Positions 14,975 through 24,028 are shown, counted from the stretch's first letter. The stretch is 64,000 bases of DNA from Aeromicrobium sp. Root344 (GCF_001425755.1 NZ_LMDH01000001.1:2928852-2992851); one strand, 5' to 3'. Translations and numbers: made by a program. Notes: generated by a model from the sequence alone, not told the origin.

Positions 14975-15840
14975 GATCGCGCCTGTCCGGCGATGTCGAG
15001 GATCTCGGTGATGGCGGTGTCCCACACCTGGATCGGCGGCATCCCGTGTCCCATGCCCTCGAGCGGGACGAGGCGTGCTCCGGGGATTCGTTGCGCCAAC
15101 GCCTCACCGTGACCGTAGGGCAGGAGTGGGTCCGCGGTGCCGTGCAGCACCAACGTCGGCGCGGTGATCTCGTTGAGCCGATCGCTGACCGGCACGCCGT
15201 CGTCGAGCAGCCAATGGTTCTGCGCCGACGGGAGCGACGGGCTGCGGTCCCAGGCTTTGCCGGCCACACGTCGTACCCACCCCTCATCGACCGGGATCGT
15301 GCCGCCGAACGTGTGCTCGCCGGAGACGTAGTACGCAATGACCGCCTCGCGATCGGTCCAGTCGGGTGCCTCGTCGCCACCCTGCGCGAACTTCTCCGCG
15401 AGCTGCGGACTCATGGGCGGCAGGTCGGGCCCACCCGGACTCGTGGCGATGAGCGTGAGCGAGGCGATACGGCCGGGGTGACGCACGGCCAGTCGTTGAG
15501 CGATGTCGCCGCCCATCGAGACTCCGACGATGTCCGCAACGGCGATGCCGAGGCTGTCGAGCAGGCCGACCGCATCGGCCACCAACGCATCGCGTCCATA
15601 CGTCGGCGTGCCAGGTGCGTACGTCGTGGAGCGGCCCGTGTCGCGGGTGTCGTAGCGGACGACGTGGCGGCCGGGGGCCGCGAGCCGCAGGCAGAACTCG
15701 TCGTCCCACCAGTCCATCGAGGCCTCGGCACCGCCGATCAGGAGGAGGGTCGATGCCCGGGGATCGCCGAATGCCTGGACGCACAGGGTGATGTCGTCGA
15801 TCTCGAGGAGCTGCTCGTCGTGAGCGAGGGATGGGGTCAT
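14971..15840 (-). CDS. alpha/beta-fold hydrolase
   Basis: A 289-residue alpha/beta hydrolase with nucleophile elbow GVSMGG near residue 110. The oxyanion region is LLLIGGAEASMDWW, the acid loop LVLHGTADPLLP near 232, and the His lies in GMGHGMPP near 268. It resembles the RdmC-like esterase group. ATG 15840 was chosen because TAGCGT at 15848-15853 on this strand lies 7 nt upstream, a leaderless layout; the open frame continues upstream through the intergenic region but without a sensible N-terminus. It heads the operon and is divergent from a LysR regulator gene, its likely controller. Confidence 0.85.
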   Translation of the reverse strand: MTPSLAHDEQLLEIDDITLCVQAFGDPRASTLLLIGGAEASMDWWDDEFCLRLAAPGRHVVRYDTRDTGRSTTYAPGTPTYGRDALVADAVGLLDSLGIAVADIVGVSMGGDIAQRLAVRHPGRIASLTLIATSPGGPDLPPMSPQLAEKFAQGGDEAPDWTDREAVIAYYVSGEHTFGGTIPVDEGWVRRVAGKAWDRSPSLPSAQNHWLLDDGVPVSDRLNEITAPTLVLHGTADPLLPYGHGEALAQRIPGARLVPLEGMGHGMPPIQVWDTAITEILDIAGQARS

Positions 15841-15879
15841 GTCCAGCACGCTAGGACGACTGCACGATCGTGAAAAGCG

Positions 15880-15894
15880 ATGATTTCCGATCAT
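15880..15894. promoter_or_regulatory. LysR-type operator in divergent promoter region
   Basis: ATGAT (15880-15884), 5 nt, ATCAT (15890-15894) is a perfect palindrome containing the T-N11-A core favoured by LysR proteins. It lies between the two divergent leaderless promoters, 27 bp from the hydrolase -10 and 30 bp from the lysR -10 TAGGCT at 15924-15929. Confidence 0.6.
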
Positions 15895-15935
15895 TCCGAT
15901 CGGCTGAAGGAATCTTCGTGTTCTAGGCTGACCGC

Positions 15936-16832
15936 ATGCGGGATGTCGAGCTGCGCCACCTGGCCGCGTTCGTGGCGATCGCCGAAGAGGGTTCGTTCGG
16001 TCGCGCGGCAACGCGGCTGGGCTACACCCAGTCGACCGTGAGCCAGCAGGTCGCCGCGTTGGAGAAGGCGGTCGGCGGCCCGGTCCTCGACCGACCAGGG
16101 GGACCCAGGCCGGCCCGCGTCACACCGCTCGGCGCCGTCGTGCTCGAGCGTGGACGTGACCTCTTGTCGAGGTCGGCCGCCTTGGGCGACGCCGTCGAAC
16201 GCTTCAAGGCGGGCGACGGCCGCATCGACATCGGTACGTTCCAGAGCGTCTCGAGCGTGATCCTGCCGACGGTCATCCGACGCCTCCGCGACGAGCACCC
16301 CGGCTGTGACATCAGGTTGTCGGAGGAGGAACCCGACACGCCACAGATCGGTCAGCTCGACCTGCTGTTCTACGACGGCCGGGTCGCGGGCGACGTGGAA
16401 CGGGTCAAGCTGCTCGACGATCCCTACCTCCTGGTGGCCGGCGCAGGCGACTTCCCCGAGGGGCCTGTCCGCTTGGCACGGCTCGACCGTGCGCCCATGG
16501 TGGCCTGGCCGCTCGACTGCGACCAGCCCGAGATGGAGGAGGCGCTCGCACGAGGGGGTGCTCATCCGCGGATCGTGTTCCGTACGGCGGTCAACGACGC
16601 GTTGCTGTCGATGGTGCGCGCGGGTCTCGGCTGCGCGATCCTGCCGTGGTTGGCGGTCCGCGGCGCCAACGTCGAGACCGACCCCGCGCTCAGCATCCAT
16701 GAGCTGCGGCCCGCCCTGCCCGCGCGGGAGATCTACCTGCACTGGCCCGCCGGGCGCACGCTGTCGCCGCTGGCGACCCGAGCGATCGAGATCGCGGTCG
16801 ACGTCGCGGCGGAGGTCGGCGAATCGTCGTAG
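15936..16832 (+). CDS. LysR-family transcriptional regulator
   Basis: A 298-residue LysR protein. The winged helix at residues 3-62 is ELRHLAAFVAIAEEGSFGRA, then the recognition helix YTQSTVSQQVAALEKAVG. The effector-binding domain begins near residue 85 (IDIGTFQSVSSVILPTVIRR). ATG 15936 is 6 nt after the -10 hexamer TAGGCT. Divergent position and the T-N11-A palindrome point to control of the hydrolase/LLM/methyltransferase operon, with the inducer probably a substrate of that pathway. Confidence 0.9.
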   Translation: MRDVELRHLAAFVAIAEEGSFGRAATRLGYTQSTVSQQVAALEKAVGGPVLDRPGGPRPARVTPLGAVVLERGRDLLSRSAALGDAVERFKAGDGRIDIGTFQSVSSVILPTVIRRLRDEHPGCDIRLSEEEPDTPQIGQLDLLFYDGRVAGDVERVKLLDDPYLLVAGAGDFPEGPVRLARLDRAPMVAWPLDCDQPEMEEALARGGAHPRIVFRTAVNDALLSMVRAGLGCAILPWLAVRGANVETDPALSIHELRPALPAREIYLHWPAGRTLSPLATRAIEIAVDVAAEVGESS

Positions 16833-16908
16833 CGACACGCAGATCGGACGGCAGACGCGTCGGTGGCGATAGCATTCGATCGCCGATCCTCGATCTCCAG
16901 GAGATTCC

Positions 16909-17835
16909 ATGACCAGCTCGGGCAAGGATGCCGCCGCAAGCTCCACCAACGACTCGACGTGGAAGGCCTCTGCGGAGTCGACGTCCCAGGCCAAGAAGCT
17001 TCGCCTCTACGCCGTGCTCTTGTGGGCGCTCGGCATCGCGATCGAGATCGGCGCGATCTTCGGCCTGCTGCTCAACAAGTCGATCCTCGCCGAGAAGGCG
17101 ACGGTCAACAGCAAGGGCGAGCTGATCTCCGACAACTCGTTCCCCACATGGGCGTTCGCGCTACTCATCGCCCTGCTGGTCCTCGACGGCATCGCGGTCA
17201 TCATCGGCTCGATGCTGTGGAAGAAGGCCAACAAGCTCGACCCGGCCTCGGAGAAGGAGCCCTTCAGGTTCTTCATCCAGAACCAGCTCGGTGCGTTCAT
17301 CCCGATCATCGCGTTCCTGCCGATCATCATCCTGATCTTCCTCAACAAGGACATGGGCAAGACGCAGAAGGGCGTCGCCGGCGCGGTCGGCATCGTGGTG
17401 GCGCTTCTGGCCGTCGTGATGGGCATCGACTTCAACCCGGCCTCGGTCGAGAAGTACACCGCCGAGAAGCAGGCGGTCATCCAGCTCCTGGGCGAGGACA
17501 AGGTCTACTGGGCCGGCGGCGGCGAGGTCTACCACGTGTGCGGCACCGTCTCGGACCTCTCGGACAGCACGGTCGAGTCCGGCACGACCGCGGATGCCGT
17601 CGCAGCCAGCAAGCCGCGCTTGACCCTCAAGCTCGGGTCGGAGCTGCGCAAGTGCAACCGGCCCGTGCCCAACAACCTCGATGCGATCGTTGCCGCGATC
17701 CGCGACGTGCAGCAGGGCAAGGCGACCGAGCAGGTCCTGCCGTCGCCTGACTGGACCGGCGTGGCCAACGCCCCGACCGGAGGCGACCTCGACTCGCTCA
17801 AGGACGCGCTCAAGGACGTCAGGGACGCTGCCTGA
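16909..17835 (+). CDS. membrane protein of unknown function
   Basis: A 308-residue protein I cannot assign to a named family. A Ser/Thr/Lys-rich cytoplasmic N-terminus (1-30) precedes four hydrophobic segments at about 31-54, 82-102, 125-145 and 150-172. A soluble C-terminal region of about 135 residues follows, with two cysteines (in YHVCGTVSD and LRKCNRPVP) that could form a disulfide. The polar C-terminal domain probably faces outside. CAGGAGA precedes ATG 16909. It stands alone between lysR and the DUF1761 gene. Confidence 0.75.
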   Translation: MTSSGKDAAASSTNDSTWKASAESTSQAKKLRLYAVLLWALGIAIEIGAIFGLLLNKSILAEKATVNSKGELISDNSFPTWAFALLIALLVLDGIAVIIGSMLWKKANKLDPASEKEPFRFFIQNQLGAFIPIIAFLPIIILIFLNKDMGKTQKGVAGAVGIVVALLAVVMGIDFNPASVEKYTAEKQAVIQLLGEDKVYWAGGGEVYHVCGTVSDLSDSTVESGTTADAVAASKPRLTLKLGSELRKCNRPVPNNLDAIVAAIRDVQQGKATEQVLPSPDWTGVANAPTGGDLDSLKDALKDVRDAA

Positions 17836-17925
17836 TCCAGGCGGGGGCCACGGGGGAGCCGCGAACCGCGCTGCTCCCTCGGGGCCGGTCCATGCGGCCG
17901 GACCGGACCCCGGTACGTTCTCGGC

Positions 17926-18324
17926 GTGGCTGACCTCTCGATTCTCGGCATCGTCGTCGCGACGCTCGCCTTCTCGTTCCTCGGTGTCCTCTGGTACGGC
18001 GTCATATTCGGTCGGACGTGGCAGGCCGCCTCGGGCCTCGCGGACGACCCGACCGAGACCTGGCCGCATCCGCTCGTGCTCGGCGCGACGATGCTCGTGG
18101 GGCTCGTCCTCGCGTTCGCTCTTGCGACCCAGGTCGACGCGGGCGGTGTCGAGCACGGCTTCCTGCTGGGCCTGGGGGCGGGCGTGGCTGCCGGACTGAC
18201 CACGCTCGGACGCCACCGCCGACGAGACTCCTGGTCCCTCACCAGCTTCGCCGTCGACGCCGGCTACTTCGTCGTCGGGACCGCATTGATGGGCGCCATC
18301 GTCGGGGCGTTCCAAGCTTCCTGA
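17926..18324 (+). CDS. DUF1761-type membrane protein
   Basis: A 132-residue protein with four hydrophobic segments. The N-terminal VATLAFSFLGVLWYGVIFGR with W-Y-G followed by W is the DUF1761 hallmark. Function unknown. GTG 17926 lies 6 nt after TACGTT (17914-17919), a leaderless -10, which supports this start. Confidence 0.75.
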   Translation: MADLSILGIVVATLAFSFLGVLWYGVIFGRTWQAASGLADDPTETWPHPLVLGATMLVGLVLAFALATQVDAGGVEHGFLLGLGAGVAAGLTTLGRHRRRDSWSLTSFAVDAGYFVVGTALMGAIVGAFQAS

Positions 18325-18387
18325 GGCTCCGGCGTCCATGTCTGAAACCCGCCGGTAAGTGTCGGTGCGCGCCGTCATGATGGACGT

Positions 18388-19833
18388 ATGCACACCGACC
18401 ACGAACGCTGCTACCGGGCCGCCGCGTCGCGCGACGCCCGGTTCGACGGGGTCTTCTACGTCGGCGTGAGGACGACCGGCATCTACTGCCGGCCGTCGTG
18501 CCCGGCGGTGACGCCCAAGCGAGAGAACGTCACGTTCTACGCCTCCGCGGCGGCGGCCCAGGACGCCGGCTTCCGAGCCTGCCGCCGGTGCCGCCCCGAC
18601 ACCACGCCGGGCTCGCCGGAGTGGAACGTGCGCGCCGACGCCGTGGGCCGCGCCATGCGCCTGATCGCCGACGGCGTGGTCGAGCGCGAGGGCGTCGAAG
18701 GTCTGGCGAGCCGACTCGGCTACAGCCAGCGGCACGTGACCCGGATGCTGACCCAGGAGCTCGGCGCCGGTCCGCTGGCGTTGGCCCGCAGCAACCGGGC
18801 GCATGCCGCCAGGGTCCTCATCGAGACGACGGAGATGCCGATGTCCGACGTCGCGTTCGCCGCCGGGTTCGCCTCGATCCGGCAGTTCAACGACTCGGTG
18901 CGCCACGTCTACGCGCTGTCGCCGACTGAGATGCGAGGGCGCCGCCGCAGCACACCGACCGGCCGTGTCACGCTGCGCCTAGCGGTGCGCCAGCCCTTCC
19001 ATGTCGATGGGCTCCTCGACTTCCTCGGCGGCCGGCTGATCGCGGGTGTCGAGCGGATCGACGGGCGGACGTACGCCCGCGTGATGCGGCTGCCGCACGG
19101 TCTCGGCGCGGTCCAGCTGACGCTGCACGACGCCCACGTCGACTGCGAGCTCGAGCTCGCGGACCTGCGCGACACCGCCGTGGCCGTCCAGCGCTGTCGC
19201 CGCTTGCTCGATCTCGATGCCGACCCGCTCGCGATCGACGAGGTGCTGGCCGCGGATCCGCTGCTCGCACCGCTCGTGGCCGCTGCGCCTGGTCTGCGAC
19301 TGCCGAGCCAGGTCGACGGTTTCGAGGTCGCCGTCCGGGCGATCGTCGGCCAGCAGGTCTCGGTCGCCGGGGCCCGTACGATCCTCGGCCGGTTCGCGGA
19401 GACCTACGGCACCCCGGTGGCGTTCGACCTCGCTGCTTCGCACGGTCTGACACACGCGTTCGCCACCCCCGAGGCACTCGCCGAGGCCGATGACACGGCC
19501 CTGAGCATGCCGCGAAGCCGGGCTCGGGCGCTGATCGGTGTCGCGCAGGCGGTGGCCGACGGCAAGATCGAGCTCGACCCGGGGGCCGACCGCGAAGCCG
19601 TACGCGCCGACCTCGTCGCGCTGCCCGGCATCGGCCCCTGGACCGCCGACTACATCAGCATGCGGGCCCTTGCGCATCCGGACGTGATGCTCGAGACCGA
19701 CCTCATCATCCGGCGCATGCTCGAACGCCACGGCGTCGAGCCCGAACGCACCGAACGATGGAAGCCCTGGCGTTCCTACGCCGCCATGCACCTCTGGCGC
19801 GCGAGCGCCGACGTCGAAAGGACCCTGACATGA
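18388..19833 (+). CDS. alkA: Ada-AlkA fusion: methylation-responsive regulator and 3-methyladenine DNA glycosylase
   Basis: A 481-residue bifunctional repair protein. Residues 1-75 are the Ada zinc domain, with Cys in GIYCRPSCPA and FRACRRCRP; one of these Cys is methylated by phosphotriesters in Ada. Residues 90-185 form an AraC-type helix-turn-helix (LASRLGYSQRHVTRMLTQEL, then FAAGFASIRQFNDSVRHVY). Residues 200-481 are an AlkA-type glycosylase with the HhH segment LVALPGIGPWTADYISMRAL and catalytic Asp in ETDLIIRR. It removes alkylated purines and activates repair genes. CATGAT lies 6 nt before ATG 18388. It overlaps ogt by 4 nt. Confidence 0.93.
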   Translation: MHTDHERCYRAAASRDARFDGVFYVGVRTTGIYCRPSCPAVTPKRENVTFYASAAAAQDAGFRACRRCRPDTTPGSPEWNVRADAVGRAMRLIADGVVEREGVEGLASRLGYSQRHVTRMLTQELGAGPLALARSNRAHAARVLIETTEMPMSDVAFAAGFASIRQFNDSVRHVYALSPTEMRGRRRSTPTGRVTLRLAVRQPFHVDGLLDFLGGRLIAGVERIDGRTYARVMRLPHGLGAVQLTLHDAHVDCELELADLRDTAVAVQRCRRLLDLDADPLAIDEVLAADPLLAPLVAAAPGLRLPSQVDGFEVAVRAIVGQQVSVAGARTILGRFAETYGTPVAFDLAASHGLTHAFATPEALAEADDTALSMPRSRARALIGVAQAVADGKIELDPGADREAVRADLVALPGIGPWTADYISMRALAHPDVMLETDLIIRRMLERHGVEPERTERWKPWRSYAAMHLWRASADVERTLT

Positions 19834-20294
19834 CGACACGTTGGATGGACTCGCCGATCGGCGGGCTCCGCATTCACGCCTCAGCAGGACTCATCACCGC
19901 GATCGACTTCGGGGCGGGCAAGCCGCGCCGCACCCGGTCGAACGATCCACTGCTCGACCGAGCCGAGCAGCAGCTCAGCGAGTACTTCGCCGGCGAGCGC
20001 ACGACGTTCGACCTGCCACTGGCCAGCGAGGGCTCGGAGTTCCAGAAGAAGGTCTGGGCCGAGCTCCAGCGCATCCCGTACGGCGAGACCGCCAGCTACG
20101 GCGACATCGCCCGGCGGCTGGGCTACGAGCCGGTGATCTCGCGGGCGGTCGGTGCCGCCAACGGGGCCAACCCGATCCCGATCATCGTGCCGTGCCATCG
20201 CGTCATCGGCTCGGACGGCTCGTTGACCGGCTACGCCGGCGGGCTCGAGCGCAAGAAGACGCTGCTCGACCTCGAGGTGCCCGGCCTGTTCTGA
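19830..20294 (+). CDS. ogt: methylated-DNA--[protein]-cysteine S-methyltransferase
   Basis: A 154-residue O6-alkylguanine-DNA alkyltransferase. IIVPCHRVIGSDGSLTGYAG near residue 113 contains the acceptor Cys in PCHRV, and YGETASYGDIARRLG near 86 is the DNA-binding helix with its Arg finger. It removes methyl groups from O6-methylguanine in a suicidal reaction. ATG 19830 overlaps the alkA stop (ATGA), so both repair routes are co-expressed; the upstream in-frame ATG lies within alkA and has no homology to the family. Confidence 0.95.
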   Translation: MTTRWMDSPIGGLRIHASAGLITAIDFGAGKPRRTRSNDPLLDRAEQQLSEYFAGERTTFDLPLASEGSEFQKKVWAELQRIPYGETASYGDIARRLGYEPVISRAVGAANGANPIPIIVPCHRVIGSDGSLTGYAGGLERKKTLLDLEVPGLF

Positions 20295-20363
20295 ACCTCC
20301 CCGGTTGTTCACCCTGGCATGGCACCATGACGAGCCAGTGTCGTTCGAGCACAGGAGAAGGTC

Positions 20364-20822
20364 ATGGCCGCACGTACCAAGTCGTCCAAGAAGTCGAGCA
20401 AGGGCAAGGGCTCGCCGGACTCGGAGCTCGCGGCCGCCCAGGAGGCGATCAAGAACCTTCGCGCCACCGTGGCCAAGCTCGAGAAGACCGTCGGCAAGCT
20501 CGAGGACAAGCTGGAGAAGCGGGTCAGCGAGCTCAAGCGCGACGCCAAGAAGCTGCGCGGGGCGGCCGAGCAGGCCGGCAAGTCGGCGGTCAAGTCCGCC
20601 CGCGACGCCGGCAAGTCCGCGGCCAAGAGCGCCCGCACGTCGACCCGCAAGGCCAGGGGCAGCAAGCCCGCACCTGCTGCAAAGGTCGAGGTCGTGCCGG
20701 TCCAGGCGGCGCCGAAGTCGGAGCTGACGGTCGCCGAGCTGCGGGCTGCGGCACGTGCTCAGGGCGTCACGGGCTACTCGCGCATGACGAAGGCCCAGCT
20801 GGTCGCCGCGCTCAAGGGCTGA
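20364..20822 (+). CDS. Lys/Ala-rich coiled-coil protein with C-terminal Rho_N/SAP-like motif
   Basis: A 152-residue highly basic protein. Residues 1-20 are Lys/Ser-rich and 20-70 form a heptad-like coiled coil (LRATVAKLEKTVGKLEDKLE). Residues 70-105 repeat K-S-A/R units as in histone H1-like tails. The last 33 residues (TVAELRAAARAQGVTGYSRM then KAQLVAALKG) match the Rho termination factor N-terminal/SAP helix-extended loop-helix motif that binds nucleic acid. It probably is a nucleoid- or RNA-associated protein. AGGAGAAGG precedes ATG 20364. A paralogue follows at 20909. Confidence 0.75.
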   Translation: MAARTKSSKKSSKGKGSPDSELAAAQEAIKNLRATVAKLEKTVGKLEDKLEKRVSELKRDAKKLRGAAEQAGKSAVKSARDAGKSAAKSARTSTRKARGSKPAPAAKVEVVPVQAAPKSELTVAELRAAARAQGVTGYSRMTKAQLVAALKG

Positions 20823-20908
20823 GTCGGCCGGCGGGTCTTTGACCAGCGCGTTCTTCCTCCGTTCACCCCGGTCCGCCACCGTGTGTCGCACCCGCACCGG
20901 AGGTGACC

Positions 20909-21334
20909 ATGGCTGCCAAGCCCGGCAAGAAGACCCGCCCGACCAAGTCAGACAAGAAGCTCGCTGCCGCGACCGCGACGGTCGAGGAGCTGACCGCCGA
21001 GATCGCGGTGCTCCGTGATCGCGTCAAGACCCTCGAGGACGAGGCGGCGACGTGGAAGAAGCGCGCCGAGAAGCAGCGGTCCCGCGTGCAGAAGGTGCGC
21101 GCCAAGGCGGAGCAGGCGATCGCCGAAGCCAACGCCAAGCGCAAGAAGGCCAAGGCGCGGGCCCGTCAGGTGATCGCCGATCATCCGAGGGCCGAGCCGC
21201 TCGCGCTCCGGGACGCCCCGAAGATGCCGGAACCGACGTGGACCGTGGCACAGCTCCGTGAAGCGGCCAAGGACCAGGGCGTCGCGGGCTACTCGCGCAT
21301 GCGCAAGGACCAGCTCCTCGCCGAGCTCATCTAG
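20909..21334 (+). CDS. paralogous coiled-coil protein with Rho_N-like motif
   Basis: A 141-residue paralogue of the preceding gene. It has a Lys-rich N-terminus, a long coiled coil from 15 to 90 (VEELTAEIAVLRDRVKTLED and onward) and the C-terminal motif TVAQLREAAKDQGVAGYSRM then RKDQLLAELI. It lacks the H1-like K-S-A tail of its neighbour. GGAGGTG lies before ATG 20909; a GTG at 20903 is in frame but overlaps that ribosome-binding site. The tandem arrangement suggests duplication followed by divergence of the middle region. Confidence 0.75.
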   Translation: MAAKPGKKTRPTKSDKKLAAATATVEELTAEIAVLRDRVKTLEDEAATWKKRAEKQRSRVQKVRAKAEQAIAEANAKRKKAKARARQVIADHPRAEPLALRDAPKMPEPTWTVAQLREAAKDQGVAGYSRMRKDQLLAELI

Positions 21335-21387
21335 GCCTGTGGACGATGCGTTCGACGTCTGCGGCGGCTCCCGGTGATCGTTGGGAC

Positions 21388-21804
21388 ATGACCCCATCCG
21401 ACATCCCTGACGTCCACACCCCGGCCGATCTCGAGCGGGTGTGGCGCCACCTCATCGAGCCGCTCGGGTTCGGCAGCCGGCAGATCTTCGCGATCATGCT
21501 GGATCGTGGCGGGCGGGTGCAGCCGTCGATCGTCAACGTCACGGACTGCCCGGCCGCGCCTGACGGGCAGATGCTCGTCAACCTCGCGCGCTCGCTGCGC
21601 ATCGTGCTCGACGAGGGGGACCCCGACGGCTCGATCGCGCTGCTGTGGGCGCGGCCCACCCACGCGGGCACTCGCGCGTCGGACATCCAGTGGGTGCGTG
21701 CGATCACCGCCGTCTCGGCGGCTCACTCCCTCGGTGCGTGGCCGGTGCACACGGCCGACGACTCGGTCCTCCGGGTGATGTCACCCGACGACCTCGCCGC
21801 CTAG
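21388..21804 (+). CDS. conserved hypothetical protein
   Basis: A 138-residue soluble protein with no membrane segment or recognised motif. Notable stretches are FGSRQIFAIMLDRGGRVQPS near residue 29 and RSLRIVLDEGDPDGSIALLW near 67, compatible with a mixed alpha/beta fold. An in-frame ATG at 21346 would add 14 residues; 21388 is preferred because the added part looks like non-coding sequence. It is convergent with the IclR-type gene and their ends overlap by 4 bp. Confidence 0.6.
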   Translation: MTPSDIPDVHTPADLERVWRHLIEPLGFGSRQIFAIMLDRGGRVQPSIVNVTDCPAAPDGQMLVNLARSLRIVLDEGDPDGSIALLWARPTHAGTRASDIQWVRAITAVSAAHSLGAWPVHTADDSVLRVMSPDDLAA

Positions 21805-22517
21805 TTCGACCTGCGGAGGCTCTGCGAGAGACGCTCGGCCGCAGCGACGACCGCTGGGGCGTGCATGCGGCCGGGCTGGCGGGTCAGGCGCTCGAGCGGG
21901 CCGGACACCGACACCGCGGCGACGACCTTGCCGGAGGGGGAGCGGACGGGTGCCGAGACGGACCCGACGCCCGTCTCGCGCTCGCCGACACTCTGCGCCC
22001 AGCCACGACGGCGTACGGCTGACAGCTCGGCGGCCGAGAACGTGGCCTTGAGCAGCCCCTTGTTCATCCGCTCGGGGTCTTCCCACGACAGCAGGACCTG
22101 GGCGGCAGAGCCGGCGCTCATCGTCAGCTGACCGCCGACGGGGATCGAGTCGCGCAGGCCGGTCGGCCGGTCGGCCGCGGCGACACACACGCGGAAGTCG
22201 CCCTGGCGGCGGAACAGCTGGGCGGACTCGCCGGTGATGTCACGCAGGCGGGCGAGCACGGGTCCGGCTGCGGCGAGGAGGCGGTCCTCGCCTGCGGCGG
22301 CCGCGAGCTCGCCGAGGCGGGGGCCGAGGATGAAGCGTCCTTGCATGTCCCTGGCGACGAGCCGATGATGTTCGAGAGCCACGGCGAGGCGGTGCGCGGT
22401 GGGTCGGGCCAGCCCGGTGCTGGCGACCAGACCGGCCAGTGTCGCGGGTCCCGGCTCGAGCGCGGCGAGCACGAGAGCGGCTTTGTCGAGAACGCCGACT
22501 CCGCTAGAGTTGTCCAT
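21801..22517 (-). CDS. IclR-family regulator divergent from leuCD (NdgR/LtbR type)
   Basis: A 238-residue IclR protein. The N-terminal winged helix contains [20 protein letters not shown] near residue 30, and the ligand-binding domain starts near residue 75. Position is diagnostic: in Streptomyces (NdgR) and Corynebacterium (LtbR) an IclR protein divergent from leuCD controls leucine biosynthesis and related amino-acid genes. The GATAC-N4-GTATC palindrome at 22523-22536 lies 6 bp upstream of this start, so self-control is likely. Confidence 0.9.
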   Translation of the reverse strand: MDNSSGVGVLDKAALVLAALEPGPATLAGLVASTGLARPTAHRLAVALEHHRLVARDMQGRFILGPRLGELAAAAGEDRLLAAAGPVLARLRDITGESAQLFRRQGDFRVCVAAADRPTGLRDSIPVGGQLTMSAGSAAQVLLSWEDPERMNKGLLKATFSAAELSAVRRRGWAQSVGERETGVGSVSAPVRSPSGKVVAAVSVSGPLERLTRQPGRMHAPAVVAAAERLSQSLRRSN

Positions 22518-22522
22518 GTCTT

Positions 22523-22536
22523 GATACTGCCGTATC
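22523..22536. promoter_or_regulatory. inverted repeat, probable operator of the IclR-type regulator
   Basis: GATAC (22523-22527), 4 nt, GTATC (22532-22536). It sits in the 89-bp gap between the regulator and leuC, next to the regulator start and about 70 bp before leuC, the expected place for a site controlling both. Confidence 0.6.
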
Positions 22537-22606
22537 GCATTGTGAGACGCAAGTGCATACTGGTGGTGGTGCCGAGGGGCACTGCAACGCAGCTGAGGAG
22601 AGCGCC

Positions 22607-24028
22607 ATGGGCAAGACCCTTGCCGAGAAGATCTGGGACGAGCACGTCGTACGCAGCCACGAGGGCGAGCCCGACCTGCTCTACATCGACCTCCACCTGA
22701 TCCATGAGGTGACGAGTCCTCAGGCCTTCGACGGGCTCCGCCTCGCCGGGCGCACCGTGCGCCGCCCCGACCTCACGCTCGCGACCGAGGACCACAACAT
22801 CCCGACGACCGACCTCGACAAGCCGATCGCCGACCTCGTGTCGCGCACGCAGGTCGAGACGCTGCGCCGCAACTGCGAGGAGTTCGGCGTACGCCTGCAC
22901 CCCATGGGCGACATCGACCAGGGCATCGTGCACGTCGTCGGCCCGCAGCTCGGCCTCACGCAGCCCGGCATGACGATCGTGTGCGGCGACTCGCACACCT
23001 CGACCCACGGCGCGTTCGGCTCGATCGCGTTCGGCATCGGTACGTCCGAGGTCGAGCACGTCCTGGCGACGCAGTCGCTGTCGCAGGCCAAGCCCAAGAT
23101 GATGGCCGTCGAGGTCGTCGGCGAGCTGCCTGCCGGCTCGACCGCCAAGGACCTGATCCTTGCGCTCATCACGCAGGAGACGACCGGCGGCGGCCAGGGC
23201 TACATCGTGGAGTACCGCGGTGAGGCGATCCGCAAGCTGTCGATGGAAGCCCGCATGACGATCTGCAACATGTCGATCGAGTGGGGCGCCAAGGCCGGGC
23301 TCATCGCACCGGACCAGACGACCTACGACTACCTCGAGGGCCGCCCGAACGCGCCGACGGGTGCCGACTGGGACGCCGCCGTGGCCTACTGGGACAGCCT
23401 CGTCACCGACGACGACGCCGAGTTCGACAAGACCATCACGATCGACGCCTCGACCATCACGCCGTTCGTCACCTGGGGCACCAACCCGGGCCAGGGCGTG
23501 CCGCTGTCGGGCAACGTGCCCGATCCGGCGTCGTTCGAGGACGACAACGAGCGCATCGCCGCCGAGAATGCGCTGCGCTACATGGGCCTCGAGGCCGGCA
23601 CGCCGATGAAGGACATCAAGGTCGACACGGTGTTCATCGGCTCGTGCACCAACGGTCGCATCGAGGACCTGCGCGTCGCCGCCAACCTCATCGAGGGGCA
23701 CAAGGTCGCGCCGGACACCCGGATCCTCGTCGTGCCGGGCTCGGTGCGCGTACGTCTGCAGGCCGAGCAGGAGGGCCTCGACGTGATCTTCAAGGACGCC
23801 GGAGCCGAGTGGCGTGGTGCGGGCTGCTCCATGTGTCTGGGCATGAACCCCGACCAGCTCACCCCGGGGGAGCGCAGCGCCTCGACGTCCAACCGCAACT
23901 TCGAAGGCAGGCAGGGCAAGGGCGGGCGTACGCACCTCGTGTCGCCCGACGTCGCCGTCGCCACCGGAATCCTCGGACACCTCGCCGGTCCCGCCGACCT
24001 GGCCGAGCTCGCAAAGGCAGGTAACTGA
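22607..24028 (+). CDS. leuC: 3-isopropylmalate dehydratase large subunit
   Basis: A 473-residue aconitase-type subunit that converts 2- to 3-isopropylmalate in leucine synthesis together with LeuD. The 4Fe-4S ligands are in [13 protein letters not shown] (near residue 345) and [13 protein letters not shown] (near 408). The active-site segment [13 protein letters not shown] lies near residue 220 and [14 protein letters not shown] near 128. ATG 22607 follows TGAGGAGAG; an ATG at 22553 is in frame but its extension resembles no LeuC. leuD follows after 2 nt. Confidence 0.97.
   Translation: MGKTLAEKIWDEHVVRSHEGEPDLLYIDLHLIHEVTSPQAFDGLRLAGRTVRRPDLTLATEDHNIPTTDLDKPIADLVSRTQVETLRRNCEEFGVRLHPMGDIDQGIVHVVGPQLGLTQPGMTIVCGDSHTSTHGAFGSIAFGIGTSEVEHVLATQSLSQAKPKMMAVEVVGELPAGSTAKDLILALITQETTGGGQGYIVEYRGEAIRKLSMEARMTICNMSIEWGAKAGLIAPDQTTYDYLEGRPNAPTGADWDAAVAYWDSLVTDDDAEFDKTITIDASTITPFVTWGTNPGQGVPLSGNVPDPASFEDDNERIAAENALRYMGLEAGTPMKDIKVDTVFIGSCTNGRIEDLRVAANLIEGHKVAPDTRILVVPGSVRVRLQAEQEGLDVIFKDAGAEWRGAGCSMCLGMNPDQLTPGERSASTSNRNFEGRQGKGGRTHLVSPDVAVATGILGHLAGPADLAELAKAGN

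Noticed and set aside
22124..23980. A 618-codon open frame antisense to leuC
   Set aside because: Same high-GC shadow effect; leuC is fully supported, and the antisense product has no domain.
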